Assembly (NCBI GenBank): GCA_964368075.1
Contig: CAYJAD010000006.1
Location: 1 to 64,000 of the forward strand
Reading direction: 5' to 3'
Source: CAYJAD01 sp964368075
Lineage (GTDB): Bacteria > Desulfobacterota > Desulfovibrionia > Desulfovibrionales > Desulfovibrionaceae
Length of the DNA stretch: 64,000 nucleotides
This document shows, one piece after another, positions 1-8,420 of the stretch. Below the pieces are notes generated by a model. The model worked only from the letters and a program-made list of their open reading frames with translations, made no database searches and was not told the DNA's origin. A program made the translations under genes and the position numbers. Within the stretch, counting starts at the first letter, position 1; each line of letters begins with the position of its first letter.

Positions 1-255
1 GTTTAAATAACAAAAACATAGCCTCAAACCAAAGAGCAGAATTAACAAAATATTGCTAAAGTGGCAAGCCTATGTCTACGCGACTGAACGCCAAAAAATA
101 ATGATGCAAACTCTTTAAAGCATAAAAGCTGTGAGCACATCTGGCTAGACTGTATATAAAAGATTGATAGATTATACATTAAGTTGTAATATATCGAACC
201 TTTTAATCACAATAAACACGGTTACTGCATTATTAAGCTGTTTTGAGGAGTTTGC
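1..255. other. Non-coding left edge, upstream of wbaP-like gene
   Basis: AT-rich sequence with no supported gene. It probably contains the promoter of the glycosyltransferase gene that starts at 256. I see no convincing RNA gene or terminator here. A gene upstream of the window edge could end here, but nothing in the sequence shows it. Confidence 0.5.
164..192 (+). promoter_or_regulatory. Possible sigma-70 promoter for wbaP-like gene
   Basis: TTGATA (164-169) and TAATAT (187-192) are separated by 17 bases. The -35 is a 5/6 match and the -10 about 4/6. This predicts a leader of roughly 55 bases before the start at 256. The surroundings are AT-rich, so a chance match is possible. Confidence 0.35.
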
Positions 256-1647
256 ATGTGGGACAATACCTTACGTAAAATTACAGGCTTGCGCCCTGCC
301 CAGTGGATATCTATGCTCAGCGATGGCATAGCTATGCAAAGCGTTTTTACACTTGTTTTTTTGCTGCGTTCCTTATGGGGTGGTGTATCCTTCGAACTGT
401 ATATATGGATATGCCTAGCTTTACTTTTAGGCCCCATTATTATGCTTATTCAAGGCTCTTATGAAACGCCTGTTCCACCTGCTCATAAAGTTCTTAAAAA
501 AGCTTTCTTCGGGGTTACCTTAACATACCTTGTTGTACTTATAATTCTTTTTATGGGGCAAACTTCCTTAAAATATTCTCGTTCCATAATGGTTTTTTCT
601 TGGTTTATCACCTTATTTGTTGTTCCCATCGTGCGCGGATATATACAAAAAAAACTCTGCCGTTATGCATGGTGGGGAGCGCCAGTAATATTTTTGCAAG
701 ACAAAGAGCTTACAAAGAATATTTGGCAAGAACTTATGGAAAATCCTGAGCGTGGACTTCGCCCTGTTACGTGTATTGATGTAACCAAGGATATGATATT
801 CTGTGAAAAAATTATCCAAGATCAGTATAAAAAATATATAAGTCCCGTTTTTATTTGGCTTAGCAATAGAGGAGACAGAGAACAAGCTTTACAACATTTT
901 GAAGAAATAGCGCGGCATTGTAAGCACATATTAATTATCCCCCCCCATACAGAGGGAGCCAAAAAATATTGGCTAGCTCCGCGTCTTTTGGGTAGTACAG
1001 AAGCTTTTTTAGTACGTCAAAATCTTTCAGATTCACGACGTAATCGTATAAAACGCTGGCTTGATATAGTTTTTGCAAGTGTAGCCCTTCTATGTGGTGC
1101 TCCTTTATTCCTTTTCCTTATTGCCTGCATTCGTTGTGGTAGTTCCGGCCCTGCCATATATAAACAAAAACGTATAGGGCAAGGTGGTAAACATATTTCT
1201 ATTTATAAATTTAGAACCATGGTAAAAAATGCAGACAGTATTTTACATGAATATCTGCACAATAACCCTGCTTTGCGCGAAGAATGGGAAAAGGATAGAA
1301 AATTGCGTAATGATCCGCGCATTACAGCCATGGGGCATTTTTTGCGTAAAACAAGCCTAGACGAATTGCCCCAGCTCTTCAATGTACTACTAGGAACCAT
1401 GAGCCTTGTGGGACCACGCCCCATAGTGGATGATGAAATTGAACGCTACGGCAACGTGTATCTTGATTATACAGATGTTAAGCCCGGTATTACAGGCTTA
1501 TGGCAAATTTCTGGACGCAACAATACCACTTACGAACAGCGTGTTTCTTACGACCATTATTATGTGACACATTGGTCTGTATGGATGGATTTATGGATTT
1601 TAATGCGCACGATACCGGTGGCGCTGCGAGGGGAAGGCGCCTATTAG
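256..1647 (+). CDS. wbaP: Undecaprenyl-phosphate sugar-1-phosphate transferase (WbaP type)
   Basis: Initiating glycosyltransferase that moves a hexose-1-phosphate from a UDP-sugar to undecaprenyl phosphate at the inner membrane, starting O-antigen, capsule or exopolysaccharide units. The N-terminal half (about residues 20-125) has several hydrophobic segments. A middle soluble stretch follows, then another membrane segment near 273-295 and the C-terminal sugar-transferase domain with KFRTM, the DELPQL block, SLVGPRP and the PGITGLWQISGR signature. The 463-residue length fits full WbaP/PssY-type enzymes rather than minimal PglC. A GAGGAG ribosome site lies five bases before the ATG. It stands alone and ends in a bidirectional terminator. 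The transferred sugar cannot be read from sequence. Confidence 0.88.
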   Translation: MWDNTLRKITGLRPAQWISMLSDGIAMQSVFTLVFLLRSLWGGVSFELYIWICLALLLGPIIMLIQGSYETPVPPAHKVLKKAFFGVTLTYLVVLIILFMGQTSLKYSRSIMVFSWFITLFVVPIVRGYIQKKLCRYAWWGAPVIFLQDKELTKNIWQELMENPERGLRPVTCIDVTKDMIFCEKIIQDQYKKYISPVFIWLSNRGDREQALQHFEEIARHCKHILIIPPHTEGAKKYWLAPRLLGSTEAFLVRQNLSDSRRNRIKRWLDIVFASVALLCGAPLFLFLIACIRCGSSGPAIYKQKRIGQGGKHISIYKFRTMVKNADSILHEYLHNNPALREEWEKDRKLRNDPRITAMGHFLRKTSLDELPQLFNVLLGTMSLVGPRPIVDDEIERYGNVYLDYTDVKPGITGLWQISGRNNTTYEQRVSYDHYYVTHWSVWMDLWILMRTIPVALRGEGAY

Positions 1648-1698
1648 AGCGTGTTCAGCTGCACAATTCATTCTATCTAAGATTTTTTAAATATTTTA

Positions 1699-1734
1699 GG
1701 CTGTTGATAAGAAATAGATTTCTTATCAACAGCC
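1699..1734. terminator. Bidirectional intrinsic terminator between wbaP-like and cytochrome c genes
   Basis: A perfect 16-bp stem (1699-1714 with 1719-1734) has a 4-base loop and T-rich flanks on both sides. It sits between two converging genes, so it can end transcription from either one. Confidence 0.85.
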
Positions 1735-1742
1735 TTTGTATT

Positions 1743-2036
1743 TTATTTCATGCCGCTGATATATTTAGCGAGCACTTTAACATCTTCTTCTGACATAGCT
1801 TGTAAAAGCTGTGTCATTTTTCCTTTATTTCCTGCTCTAAAAGCTTGCATTTTTGATAAAAGATAGCCTTCATCCTTACCGGCAAGATTTTTATTGCCGG
1901 CACTATGACAGCTTGCGCAAGAGGTATAAAGTTGCTTACCTTTGCTTTCATCTGCAAAACTTGCTCCTGACAGGGTAAAAACTGTAAGACCTACAAAAAC
2001 TCCCAAAACGCTTAAACATTTACAAGTCTTTTTCAT
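1743..2036 (-). CDS. Periplasmic class I c-type cytochrome (c553-like)
   Basis: Small monohaem electron carrier of the periplasm. The 97-residue precursor has a Sec signal peptide (Lys-rich start, hydrophobic core, ASFADE cleavage region), one haem-binding CASCH motif and a C-terminal Met-containing stretch that would give the sixth haem ligand. Size and layout match Desulfovibrio cytochrome c553. The frame is open 43 codons upstream, but the start at 2036 is chosen because GGAG lies five bases ahead and the signal peptide begins there. It is a single gene, divergent from flgE. The partner dehydrogenase is not in the window. Confidence 0.85.
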   Translation of the reverse strand: MKKTCKCLSVLGVFVGLTVFTLSGASFADESKGKQLYTSCASCHSAGNKNLAGKDEGYLLSKMQAFRAGNKGKMTQLLQAMSEEDVKVLAKYISGMK

Positions 2037-2144
2037 AAAAACTCCAGTTTTTAAAATTAGGTACAGAAAAATAGAAGACATGACAGAATTGCCATAATTC
2101 ATAGTAGCGATATACGTTTTTAAGGTCAAGCCTAGCAATAATGA

Positions 2145-2209
2145 GTCAATGCGACCAAAAATCAAGAATAGGCGAAGCCTTACTTCACGGTAAGCGTTTA
2201 TTTTTCGTG
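2145..2209. repeat. Intergenic element resembling 57657-57723
   Basis: Shares collinear blocks with the 57.6 kb intergenic region: GTCA, CGACC, AAATCAAGA-x-TAGG, TTACTT, CACnGT and TTTTCGTG in the same order and near-equal spacing, about 70% identical by eye with two small gaps. Here AAATCAAG (2159-2166) is also complementary to CTTGATTT (2226-2233). No reading frame is conserved through both copies without frame slips, so this looks like a non-coding dispersed element. Chance similarity in AT-rich DNA is not excluded. Confidence 0.4.
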
Positions 2210-2263
2210 TTTTCTCCTCTGAATACTTGATTTGAGACTTTGAGCAGGATAATTTTTTTTACA

Positions 2264-2280
2264 TTGGCACAGTATCTGCT
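2264..2280 (+). promoter_or_regulatory. Sigma-54 (RpoN) promoter of flgE
   Basis: TTGGCAC, then AGTAT, then CTGCT. GG (2266-2267) and GC (2278-2279) are separated by exactly 10 bases, as RpoN requires, and only one T in the -12 block deviates. It predicts a start near 2290. Hook genes in many polar flagellates are RpoN-dependent. Confidence 0.82.
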
Positions 2281-2382
2281 TATATAAATATAAGGATTTT
2301 TAAGTAGGAAAAATTTTCCGCTTATATATATCATGATGATTCTGCACATTGCTTGCTAGTTGCAAGAGGCAAGAATCAAAGC

Positions 2383-2421
2383 ACCGTACACTTATCCCTC
2401 AGGGTATGAATAACGTACGGT
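2383..2421 (+). promoter_or_regulatory. Stem-loop in the flgE leader next to the ribosome-binding site
   Basis: ACCGTAC (2383-2389) pairs with GTACGGT (2415-2421), with a smaller CCCT/AGGG pairing inside the loop. It ends about ten bases before the AGAGGAAG ribosome site, so it could affect translation initiation or CsrA access. The function is inference. Confidence 0.4.
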
Positions 2422-2440
2422 AAATAAAAGAGGAAGTCGT

Positions 2441-3925
2441 ATGCTAAGTGCTCTTTATATCGGTGCCACAGGCATGAAAAGCTTATCAGAAGGCATGAAT
2501 GTTGTTTCTAACAACTTAGCCAATGTCAGTACCATTGGTTATAAACAACAAAACATTCAGTTTTCAGATTTAATTTATACTGAACAAGGCATGACAGGAA
2601 ACTCTTGGGGCGCTCAAGAAGATTCTTATGTGGCTCTGGGGCAGTTGGGAAAGGGCGTACAAATAGATACTGTGCGCACTATTTTCACACAAGGCACTGT
2701 GGAAGATGGCAGCTCCATAACAGACATGGCTTTGGTTGGTGACGGCTTTTTTCAAGTAACTGGCCTTGACGGTGAAACTATGTATACCCGTGCGGGCAAC
2801 TTTCGCTTTGATGAGCAAGGCTTTGTGACTTTGCCTGCGGGGGAAACCTTAAATGGTTACGCCATTGACGAGCAAGGGAATCAAGGCGAGTTAGGTGCCA
2901 TTCAAATTGACCCTACCTCAACCATTCCCGGTAAAGCCACCACTACTGCATCGTTGGGCTTTAACTTGGGAGAAGTAGAAGATTCCCACGGCACAGCGAG
3001 CAGCACTCCCTATTTTAATATGGTGCAAGCCTATGATGGTACAAATCAGCCTCCTTTATCCAGTTTACAATACAGTTACGCACAAGGCGTGCGTATTTAC
3101 GATGCCAATGGCGAAGCACAAACATTAAATCTTTATGTAGACGGCACTCCTGATACAGACCCCAATAAAATTATGGAGTTTATGATAGCCTCTGAAGCCA
3201 CGGCGGAAAATCCGGAAGGACAAGCCCTGCTCACAGGTACCATGACTTTTAACTCTGAGGGGGAAATTATTGATATTTCAACATTTTCACTCTCAGGTGG
3301 CGATAGCAAAGATTTAGCCAATTGGGTACCATCTGAAACACAAGACGGAGTACCTGTACTCAATTATAATGGACAAAGCGTGGCTATAGATTTTGGTTTA
3401 CGTGGCGGGGCTGTACAAGGCGCCGCAGCCACTGCCGCTGATGTAGGTACAGATAGCAGCCTCTTAGGTACCGTAGGTACAGACATAAGCCGCGTGGGAA
3501 CAGCCACCACTGCCTATGATGGTTACAATTCAATGCATAGTAATATACAAGATGGCTATGCAGAAGGGCAGCTCACTGATATCGACATTACCACCGACGG
3601 TACTATAGTTGGCTACTACAGCAATGAACAAATCAGAGATTTATACGAAATTCCCGTGGCTCGCTTTACAAGCAATGATGGCTTGCGCCGTGAAGGCGGC
3701 AATATGTACACTGCCACAGCAGATGCAGGAATCATGACTCTTGGTCAAGCAAGTTCAGAAAATTTTGCCAGCATTTATTCTCTTAAGATAGAAGGCTCCA
3801 ATGTGGACATGTCTACAGAAATGGTCAATATGATTGTGACACAAAGAGGATTTCAAAGTAACAGCAAGGTGGTGACCACAGCAGACACCATGTTGCAAAA
3901 AGCTATAGAGCTTAAGCGAAGCTAA
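2441..3925 (+). CDS. flgE: Flagellar hook protein FlgE
   Basis: Structural protein of the flagellar hook, exported by the flagellar type III system. The N-terminal rod/hook signature (residues 1-35, with VVSNNLANVSTIGYK) and the C-terminal coiled segment (EMVNMIVTQRGFQSNSK to KAIELKRS) are both intact. The middle 30-430 region is the variable surface domain. Its 494 residues exceed the roughly 400 of enteric FlgE but are normal for delta-proteobacterial hooks. AGAGGAAG precedes the ATG. Transcription is driven by the RpoN promoter at 2264. Other hook genes are not adjacent, so flgE is a single-gene unit here. Confidence 0.92.
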   Translation: MLSALYIGATGMKSLSEGMNVVSNNLANVSTIGYKQQNIQFSDLIYTEQGMTGNSWGAQEDSYVALGQLGKGVQIDTVRTIFTQGTVEDGSSITDMALVGDGFFQVTGLDGETMYTRAGNFRFDEQGFVTLPAGETLNGYAIDEQGNQGELGAIQIDPTSTIPGKATTTASLGFNLGEVEDSHGTASSTPYFNMVQAYDGTNQPPLSSLQYSYAQGVRIYDANGEAQTLNLYVDGTPDTDPNKIMEFMIASEATAENPEGQALLTGTMTFNSEGEIIDISTFSLSGGDSKDLANWVPSETQDGVPVLNYNGQSVAIDFGLRGGAVQGAAATAADVGTDSSLLGTVGTDISRVGTATTAYDGYNSMHSNIQDGYAEGQLTDIDITTDGTIVGYYSNEQIRDLYEIPVARFTSNDGLRREGGNMYTATADAGIMTLGQASSENFASIYSLKIEGSNVDMSTEMVNMIVTQRGFQSNSKVVTTADTMLQKAIELKRS

Positions 3926-3928
3926 ACT

Positions 3929-4633
3929 TTATAGCCAAGGGCAAAACTTCAAAGCCCCTACATGATATTCTTGGCCCTTTTCCTGATCATACAGGCAAAG
4001 GGCTTTTTCTATATGAACATCTGTTGTTGCGTTTTTACGCGCCCCCACAAGCACCCATTGCGCTTTTTTTTGTGGTCTGCTGTGTATAGGCAAAAGACTG
4101 CGAATACCAAAAGCATGCTCTTCTAACGTACGCAATATATAAGGCATATGCTGTGCGGTATAAATACAGAAAAAATATCCGTGATGCCGCAATAGGCTCT
4201 GTGCCGCTTTGCAAAAAACACCCAAAGTCTCTGGACCTTGGCGTAAGGCTAATTCGCGCTCTTTGTCTTGCCCCCGTCGCCCTGTTTGCTCCGCATAGTA
4301 AGGCGGATTCGCAACTACGCAACTAACCGGTAAAAAGGAATATTCTTGTTGTAAAGCAAGCAGCGATGCCCGTTTTTGCAAATCCATACACTTATACTGC
4401 AGTCGGCTTTCTAAAGCAGATGATTGTATGTTTTTCTTAGCATGGTCTATGGCTTTTTCTTGAATATCAAGTCCAAGACCTTGTGCTTGAGGCCATGCTT
4501 TCGCCAAAAGCTCTGCTATCATCCCCTTTCCTGTGCCTAACTCCACAAAACCCTCACACGTTGGAAGGTGCTTTATGACATAGGCTGCCAATAAAAGTGC
4601 GTCTGTACCGCTGTTAAATCCACTGTTTTTCAT
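3929..4633 (-). CDS. TrmN6-like (YfiC) tRNA1(Val) adenine-N6 methyltransferase
   Basis: SAM-dependent N6-adenine methyltransferase; this family modifies A37 of tRNA1(Val). Visible: the SAM-binding block VELGTGKGMIAELLA (about 38-52), and the catalytic NPPY motif (about 111-114) followed by the family-typical stretch of acidic and basic residues before LALRQGPETLG. The N terminus is shorter than usual: the match begins almost at residue 1, and the frame stays open upstream without a good ATG, so a non-ATG start upstream is possible. No clear ribosome site precedes the listed start. It converges on flgE, leaving only 3 bases between stops. Confidence 0.72.
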   Translation of the reverse strand: MKNSGFNSGTDALLLAAYVIKHLPTCEGFVELGTGKGMIAELLAKAWPQAQGLGLDIQEKAIDHAKKNIQSSALESRLQYKCMDLQKRASLLALQQEYSFLPVSCVVANPPYYAEQTGRRGQDKERELALRQGPETLGVFCKAAQSLLRHHGYFFCIYTAQHMPYILRTLEEHAFGIRSLLPIHSRPQKKAQWVLVGARKNATTDVHIEKALCLYDQEKGQEYHVGALKFCPWL

Positions 4634-4787
4634 AAAAATTGTAGTTTTTTTGTAATTTATCCATTTATGAATTATTGGAAAATTCTCAACTAAAACAATA
4701 TATAGGCATATTTTAAGCTATTTTTTCAAAAGGTACATATTTTTTTGCAAAATTATAAAATTTTGTTCAGAAGAGTTTGAGGAAATA

Positions 4788-4816
4788 TTGACAAGCGAGT
4801 TTTGTTTATATATAAA
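4788..4816 (+). promoter_or_regulatory. Near-consensus sigma-70 promoter for the 4851 gene
   Basis: TTGACA (4788-4793), 17 bases, then TATAAA (4811-4816): 11 of 12 consensus bases at ideal spacing. It predicts a start near 4823, about 28 bases before the ATG at 4851. It overlaps an upstream TTG that would otherwise look like a start codon. Confidence 0.78.
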
Positions 4817-4850
4817 CAAATATTATTATATACACTATATAGAGGTACAA

Positions 4851-5264
4851 ATGTCATTCAGCACACATATCACACACATAAAAAGTCTTTGCCAAGTGCT
4901 TAAAGCAAAAAACAGATTATCACCTGTGGAAAGTTATTTATGCCAAATGCTTGAGCATATAGACATATACAATTTACATTTTGAGCAATCTGTCAGTGCA
5001 GAAAGTCCATTTTATGCTGAATTTTTCAAAACCTTACAAACAGCAAAAGACGATAATTATTTTAACTTGTTAGAATGTCTCATCGTTTTTTGCCGTGAAA
5101 GACAATTGCAAAGCCAAGTAAAAAAAGAGGTGATGCCATTTTCAGAATTTGAAGAAAACCTTCTTACTTTTTATGAGCAAAGCCATCATTGGCATACAGA
5201 AGATGAAACGTTATTACACCATTGGTATGTGGTGGAATTACCCAAAAAATATGGCTTGTTATAG
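4851..5264 (+). CDS. Uncharacterised 137-residue protein
   Basis: I do not recognise this family. The protein is predicted cytosolic, rich in aromatic, His and Cys residues, mostly helical, with no signal peptide or membrane segment. The start at 4851 is preferred over the in-frame TTG at 4788 because GAGG lies five bases upstream and the TTG is part of a strong promoter. It is a single-gene transcription unit, converging on the EamA gene. The strong promoter suggests real, possibly high expression. A regulator or adaptor is possible, but nothing in the sequence says so. Confidence 0.65.
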   Translation: MSFSTHITHIKSLCQVLKAKNRLSPVESYLCQMLEHIDIYNLHFEQSVSAESPFYAEFFKTLQTAKDDNYFNLLECLIVFCRERQLQSQVKKEVMPFSEFEENLLTFYEQSHHWHTEDETLLHHWYVVELPKKYGLL

Positions 5265-5313
5265 AAAATACTGATTAAAACAAATTATATATACTTACTT
5301 GCCATGGTAATAG

Positions 5314-6207
5314 TTAAAGCAATTTATCATTTTTCTTTCGCATAACCCAAAGGCTTTGCAATACCACCGAAAGAATAATACATGTAAGGCCCACGTAAAA
5401 AGAAATATTTAATTCCCTTGCTTCTCCTAGAAAAGCGATGGCAATGGCAATGCTGTAAACAGGTTCTAAATTATAGCTCAAATTCACGGTAAAAGCTGAG
5501 ATATGTTGCAAGCTTTTAATAAGTAAAGTGCTCATTCCGATGGTGCAAAATACTGCTAAAATAAGTAGCATGATGGTATCTTGCATTGAGGGAATGATTT
5601 TTGTAATTTCAAAATAATCAAGATAGAATGGCATAATAAGCGTGAGAAAAAGTACTCCGCCACCCATTTGATGCAACAGGGTAGTTTCTGAGCTGTAGTT
5701 CTGACATAACCTACGAATGCCAATGGTATAAAAGGCGCAAAACAAAGCAGCAATAATACCCACTATAATACCCACGCGATAACGCACATCAAAAGAAAAA
5801 ATAAGACATACCCCAAACACCGTGAGTATGCTATATATGAATTCTCTTGCAGAAAACCGTGTACGCATGAATATCGGCTCTAAAAGCGCCGTGAAAAAAC
5901 CTACCAAAGAAAAGCACACCACACCAATGGAAACATTGGAAAGCTTTATGCTTGCATAGAAAAAAAGCCAGTGTAGGGCTATAAGCACACCGGTAAAACC
6001 AATTTTACAAAAATCTTTCCACGATATTTTCTCTAACTTTCCCGTACAGAGAAGGTACACACCAAAAATCGCAAAAGTGAAAAACATGCGATACCATACA
6101 AGCAATCCTTCACCCATGCTAATAAGCTTGCCTAATATGCCGGTAAAACCTGCAAGAATAATAGAAATATGAAGTTGAACAAAGGCTTTGTTAGTAGTAG
6201 AGAGCAT
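5314..6207 (-). CDS. EamA/DMT-family inner-membrane transporter
   Basis: Drug/metabolite-transporter superfamily permease with about ten hydrophobic helices over 297 residues, arranged as two EamA repeats (roughly 5-135 and 150-285). Members export amino acids, metabolites or drugs by antiport or uniport. The substrate is not predictable. It is last in a three-gene minus-strand operon: its ATG is 3 bases after the stop of the exported protein gene, with AGG ahead of it. The paralogue at 53511 belongs to the same superfamily but is only distantly similar. Confidence 0.82.
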   Translation of the reverse strand: MLSTTNKAFVQLHISIILAGFTGILGKLISMGEGLLVWYRMFFTFAIFGVYLLCTGKLEKISWKDFCKIGFTGVLIALHWLFFYASIKLSNVSIGVVCFSLVGFFTALLEPIFMRTRFSAREFIYSILTVFGVCLIFSFDVRYRVGIIVGIIAALFCAFYTIGIRRLCQNYSSETTLLHQMGGGVLFLTLIMPFYLDYFEITKIIPSMQDTIMLLILAVFCTIGMSTLLIKSLQHISAFTVNLSYNLEPVYSIAIAIAFLGEARELNISFYVGLTCIILSVVLQSLWVMRKKNDKLL

Positions 6208-6210
6208 AGA

Positions 6211-6705
6211 TTACCTATCTTTTTCAAGCAGTGGGTAGGGGCGGGTACTGTCTTTAAGGGGCTGTCTGTTTTCGTCTAAAATGACCAGAGAATGTAAAAT
6301 TTCGTTGTGTTCGAGGCATTGCCCTATTGTTGCCACCACAGCAAAGTTCTTACTTTGCATAGTTACACGCGCTTTTCCCGAAATTTTTTCCAAAATATGC
6401 ATATCAAAAGTTACACCATTGTCTATGTTTTTTGCATGAGCCCCTTTGAGGTTTTGATAAAAACCGATGACAAATTCTCGAAAAGGGGTGTCTTGGTGCG
6501 GTGCCACAAGCACACTAAAGGCACAGGTTGCTTGGGGTGCTGTAAAAACATACGTATTTACATCTTGCGATATTTGCCATGTATCAGGTATGGTCATACT
6601 AAAATTTTCAAAATTTTTAGCCCATACAACAGAAGGAAAACAAAGGTTGAGGCAAAATAAAGACAACAAAAAAAGATTGCGCCCTCGGCATAAAGTTTTT
6701 TTCAT
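6211..6705 (-). CDS. Exported protein of unknown function
   Basis: The 164-residue precursor has a clear Sec signal peptide (KK, then a hydrophobic core, cleavage near VVWA/KN), so the mature product is periplasmic or outer-membrane associated. The mature part contains a beta-rich stretch with MTIPDTWQ, resembling small periplasmic proteins that bind or modify envelope components, but I cannot assign a family. The ATG at 6705 is chosen for GAG spacing; ATG at 6711 and TTG at 6717 are alternatives. It lies between an acyl-CoA synthetase and an exporter with almost no spacing, so the three are co-transcribed. Confidence 0.65.
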   Translation of the reverse strand: MKKTLCRGRNLFLLSLFCLNLCFPSVVWAKNFENFSMTIPDTWQISQDVNTYVFTAPQATCAFSVLVAPHQDTPFREFVIGFYQNLKGAHAKNIDNGVTFDMHILEKISGKARVTMQSKNFAVVATIGQCLEHNEILHSLVILDENRQPLKDSTRPYPLLEKDR

Positions 6706-6713
6706 AAGCATAC

Positions 6714-8420
6714 TCAATCAGAGTTTATTTTTCTGGGCTTAGGGGGGTTCATAGCTTCAGACCAAAGGGTGCTTGCCAATTGGCGCAATTTATATTTCTG
6801 CACCTTACCACTGCCTGTTAAGGGAAATTCTTCTACTGTGCAGATATGACGCGGAACTTTAAACCAAGATATTTTTCCTCGGCAAAAATAGCGCACATCT
6901 TCAGGCAACACTTCATGGCCTGGTTTAGCAATAATAAAAGCCCCCACTTCTTCACCATATTTATAACTGGGCACAGCCACCACTTGCACGTCTAAGATAC
7001 TTTCCATACCCATAAGATATTCTTCAATTTCTTTTGGATAGATATTTTCTCCGCCGCGTATAATCATATCTTTTTTACGTCCGGTAATAATTACATAGCC
7101 ATTTTCATCCATGGAGCCTAAATCTCCGGTGTGCAACCAGCCATCGGAATTTATGACAGCGGCGCTTTCTTCCGGCATATTGTAATAGCCTTTCATAACG
7201 TTGTAACCACGGCAAACAATTTCCCCCGATTCATTGGGGGCACACTGCTTACCCGTTTTACAATTGATGACCTTTACCTCAATGCCGGGCATGGCGCAAC
7301 CTACCGTAGAGCAACGCAAAGCTAAGGAATCTGTTACATCTGATTGCGTAATAACAGGAGAAGCCTCAGTAAGCCCATAACATATGGTAATATTGGTCAG
7401 ATGCATTTTTTCCGTAACACGTTGCATCAATGGTTCTGGGCAAACTGAGCCTGCCATGACACCAGTGCGCAAACTCGACATATCGAACCGCTCAAACATT
7501 TTATGTTCTAAGGCGGCAATAAACATGGTGGGTACGCCATACACCGCAGTGCAGCGCTCGCTATCTATGGCTTCAAGCATGTGCAATGCTTGAAATTGCT
7601 CTAAAATAACCATGGTTGTTCCGTGATTGACACAAGCAATAGTGCCAAGCACACAGCCAAAACAATGAAAAAGCGGTACAGGTAGGCAAAGGCGATCTTT
7701 CTCTGTAAAACCTTGATGGCGACCAATCCAATAGCCATTAAGTCCTACGCCCACATGGGTGAGCATAACCCCTTTAGGAAAGCCTGTGGTACCGGAGGTA
7801 TATTGCATATTTATAACATCCCAAGGGTTTAAGGATGCTTGCCGCGCCACATAGTCTTCTTGACTTACTGTGTCAGCCAGTGCGCGTAATTCTGGAATAG
7901 ATATCATGCCACGATGTTTTTCATGACCAAGAAAAAATATACGCCGTAAGTGCGGAAAGGTACTGTTGTTGAACTGTTTATCATCCTGCGATTTAAGCTC
8001 AGGCGAAATTTCATAGAAAGTTTTTACAAAGTCATGATCGCGTTGACCATCCATGATGAAAAGATTTTCACATTCAGAATGCTGTAACAAGTAACGTAAT
8101 TCATGTTCGCGATAGTTGGTATTAACGGTAATTAAAATGGCACCAATTTTAGCTGTGGCAAATTGCAACGCTACCCAATAGGGTACATTGCTTGCCCATA
8201 TGGCTATTTTTTCGGATTTTTTAACACCTAAAGCCATAAGCCCCTTAGCGAGTTCGTCCACCGTTTGACCAAATTCTTGCCACGTTTGACGATAGTCTTG
8301 ATCTACATAGACGATAGCTTCATTCTGAGGAAAACGAGCCACGGTATCATCGAGTATTTGCCCTAAAGTAAGTTCACGCAAGACAAATTGTGCATGTCTT
8401 TCAATCACTTTGTTCTTCAT
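6714..8420 (-). CDS. AMP-forming acyl-CoA synthetase (FadD-like)
   Basis: Activates a carboxylic acid, probably a medium- or long-chain fatty acid, to its CoA thioester through an acyl-adenylate. ANL-superfamily motifs are complete: YTSGTTGFPKG near residues 207-217, YGLTEASP, the TGDLG block, GRKKDMIIRGGENIYP and the C-terminal GSGKVQK with its catalytic Lys. The 568-residue length is typical. It is first gene of a minus-strand operon with an exported protein and an EamA transporter. The motifs do not separate fatty from aromatic acids; no beta-oxidation genes are nearby, which argues for fatty-acid salvage or detoxification. Confidence 0.82.
   Translation of the reverse strand: MKNKVIERHAQFVLRELTLGQILDDTVARFPQNEAIVYVDQDYRQTWQEFGQTVDELAKGLMALGVKKSEKIAIWASNVPYWVALQFATAKIGAILITVNTNYREHELRYLLQHSECENLFIMDGQRDHDFVKTFYEISPELKSQDDKQFNNSTFPHLRRIFFLGHEKHRGMISIPELRALADTVSQEDYVARQASLNPWDVINMQYTSGTTGFPKGVMLTHVGVGLNGYWIGRHQGFTEKDRLCLPVPLFHCFGCVLGTIACVNHGTTMVILEQFQALHMLEAIDSERCTAVYGVPTMFIAALEHKMFERFDMSSLRTGVMAGSVCPEPLMQRVTEKMHLTNITICYGLTEASPVITQSDVTDSLALRCSTVGCAMPGIEVKVINCKTGKQCAPNESGEIVCRGYNVMKGYYNMPEESAAVINSDGWLHTGDLGSMDENGYVIITGRKKDMIIRGGENIYPKEIEEYLMGMESILDVQVVAVPSYKYGEEVGAFIIAKPGHEVLPEDVRYFCRGKISWFKVPRHICTVEEFPLTGSGKVQKYKLRQLASTLWSEAMNPPKPRKINSD

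Larger units (their letters stand above)
2037..2440. other. Divergent intergenic region between cytochrome c and flgE
   Basis: About 400 bases without a gene. It contains a stretch at 2145-2209 that resembles part of the intergenic region at 57657-57723, the sigma-54 promoter at 2264-2280, and a flgE leader of about 150 bases with a hairpin just before the ribosome site. The cytochrome promoter should also lie here, but I cannot place it. Confidence 0.6.

Noticed and set aside
4788..4850. TTG start that would lengthen the 4851 gene by 21 codons
   Set aside because: The TTG belongs to a near-consensus -35 box with a -10 at 17 bases; the ATG at 4851 has GAGG at ideal distance.
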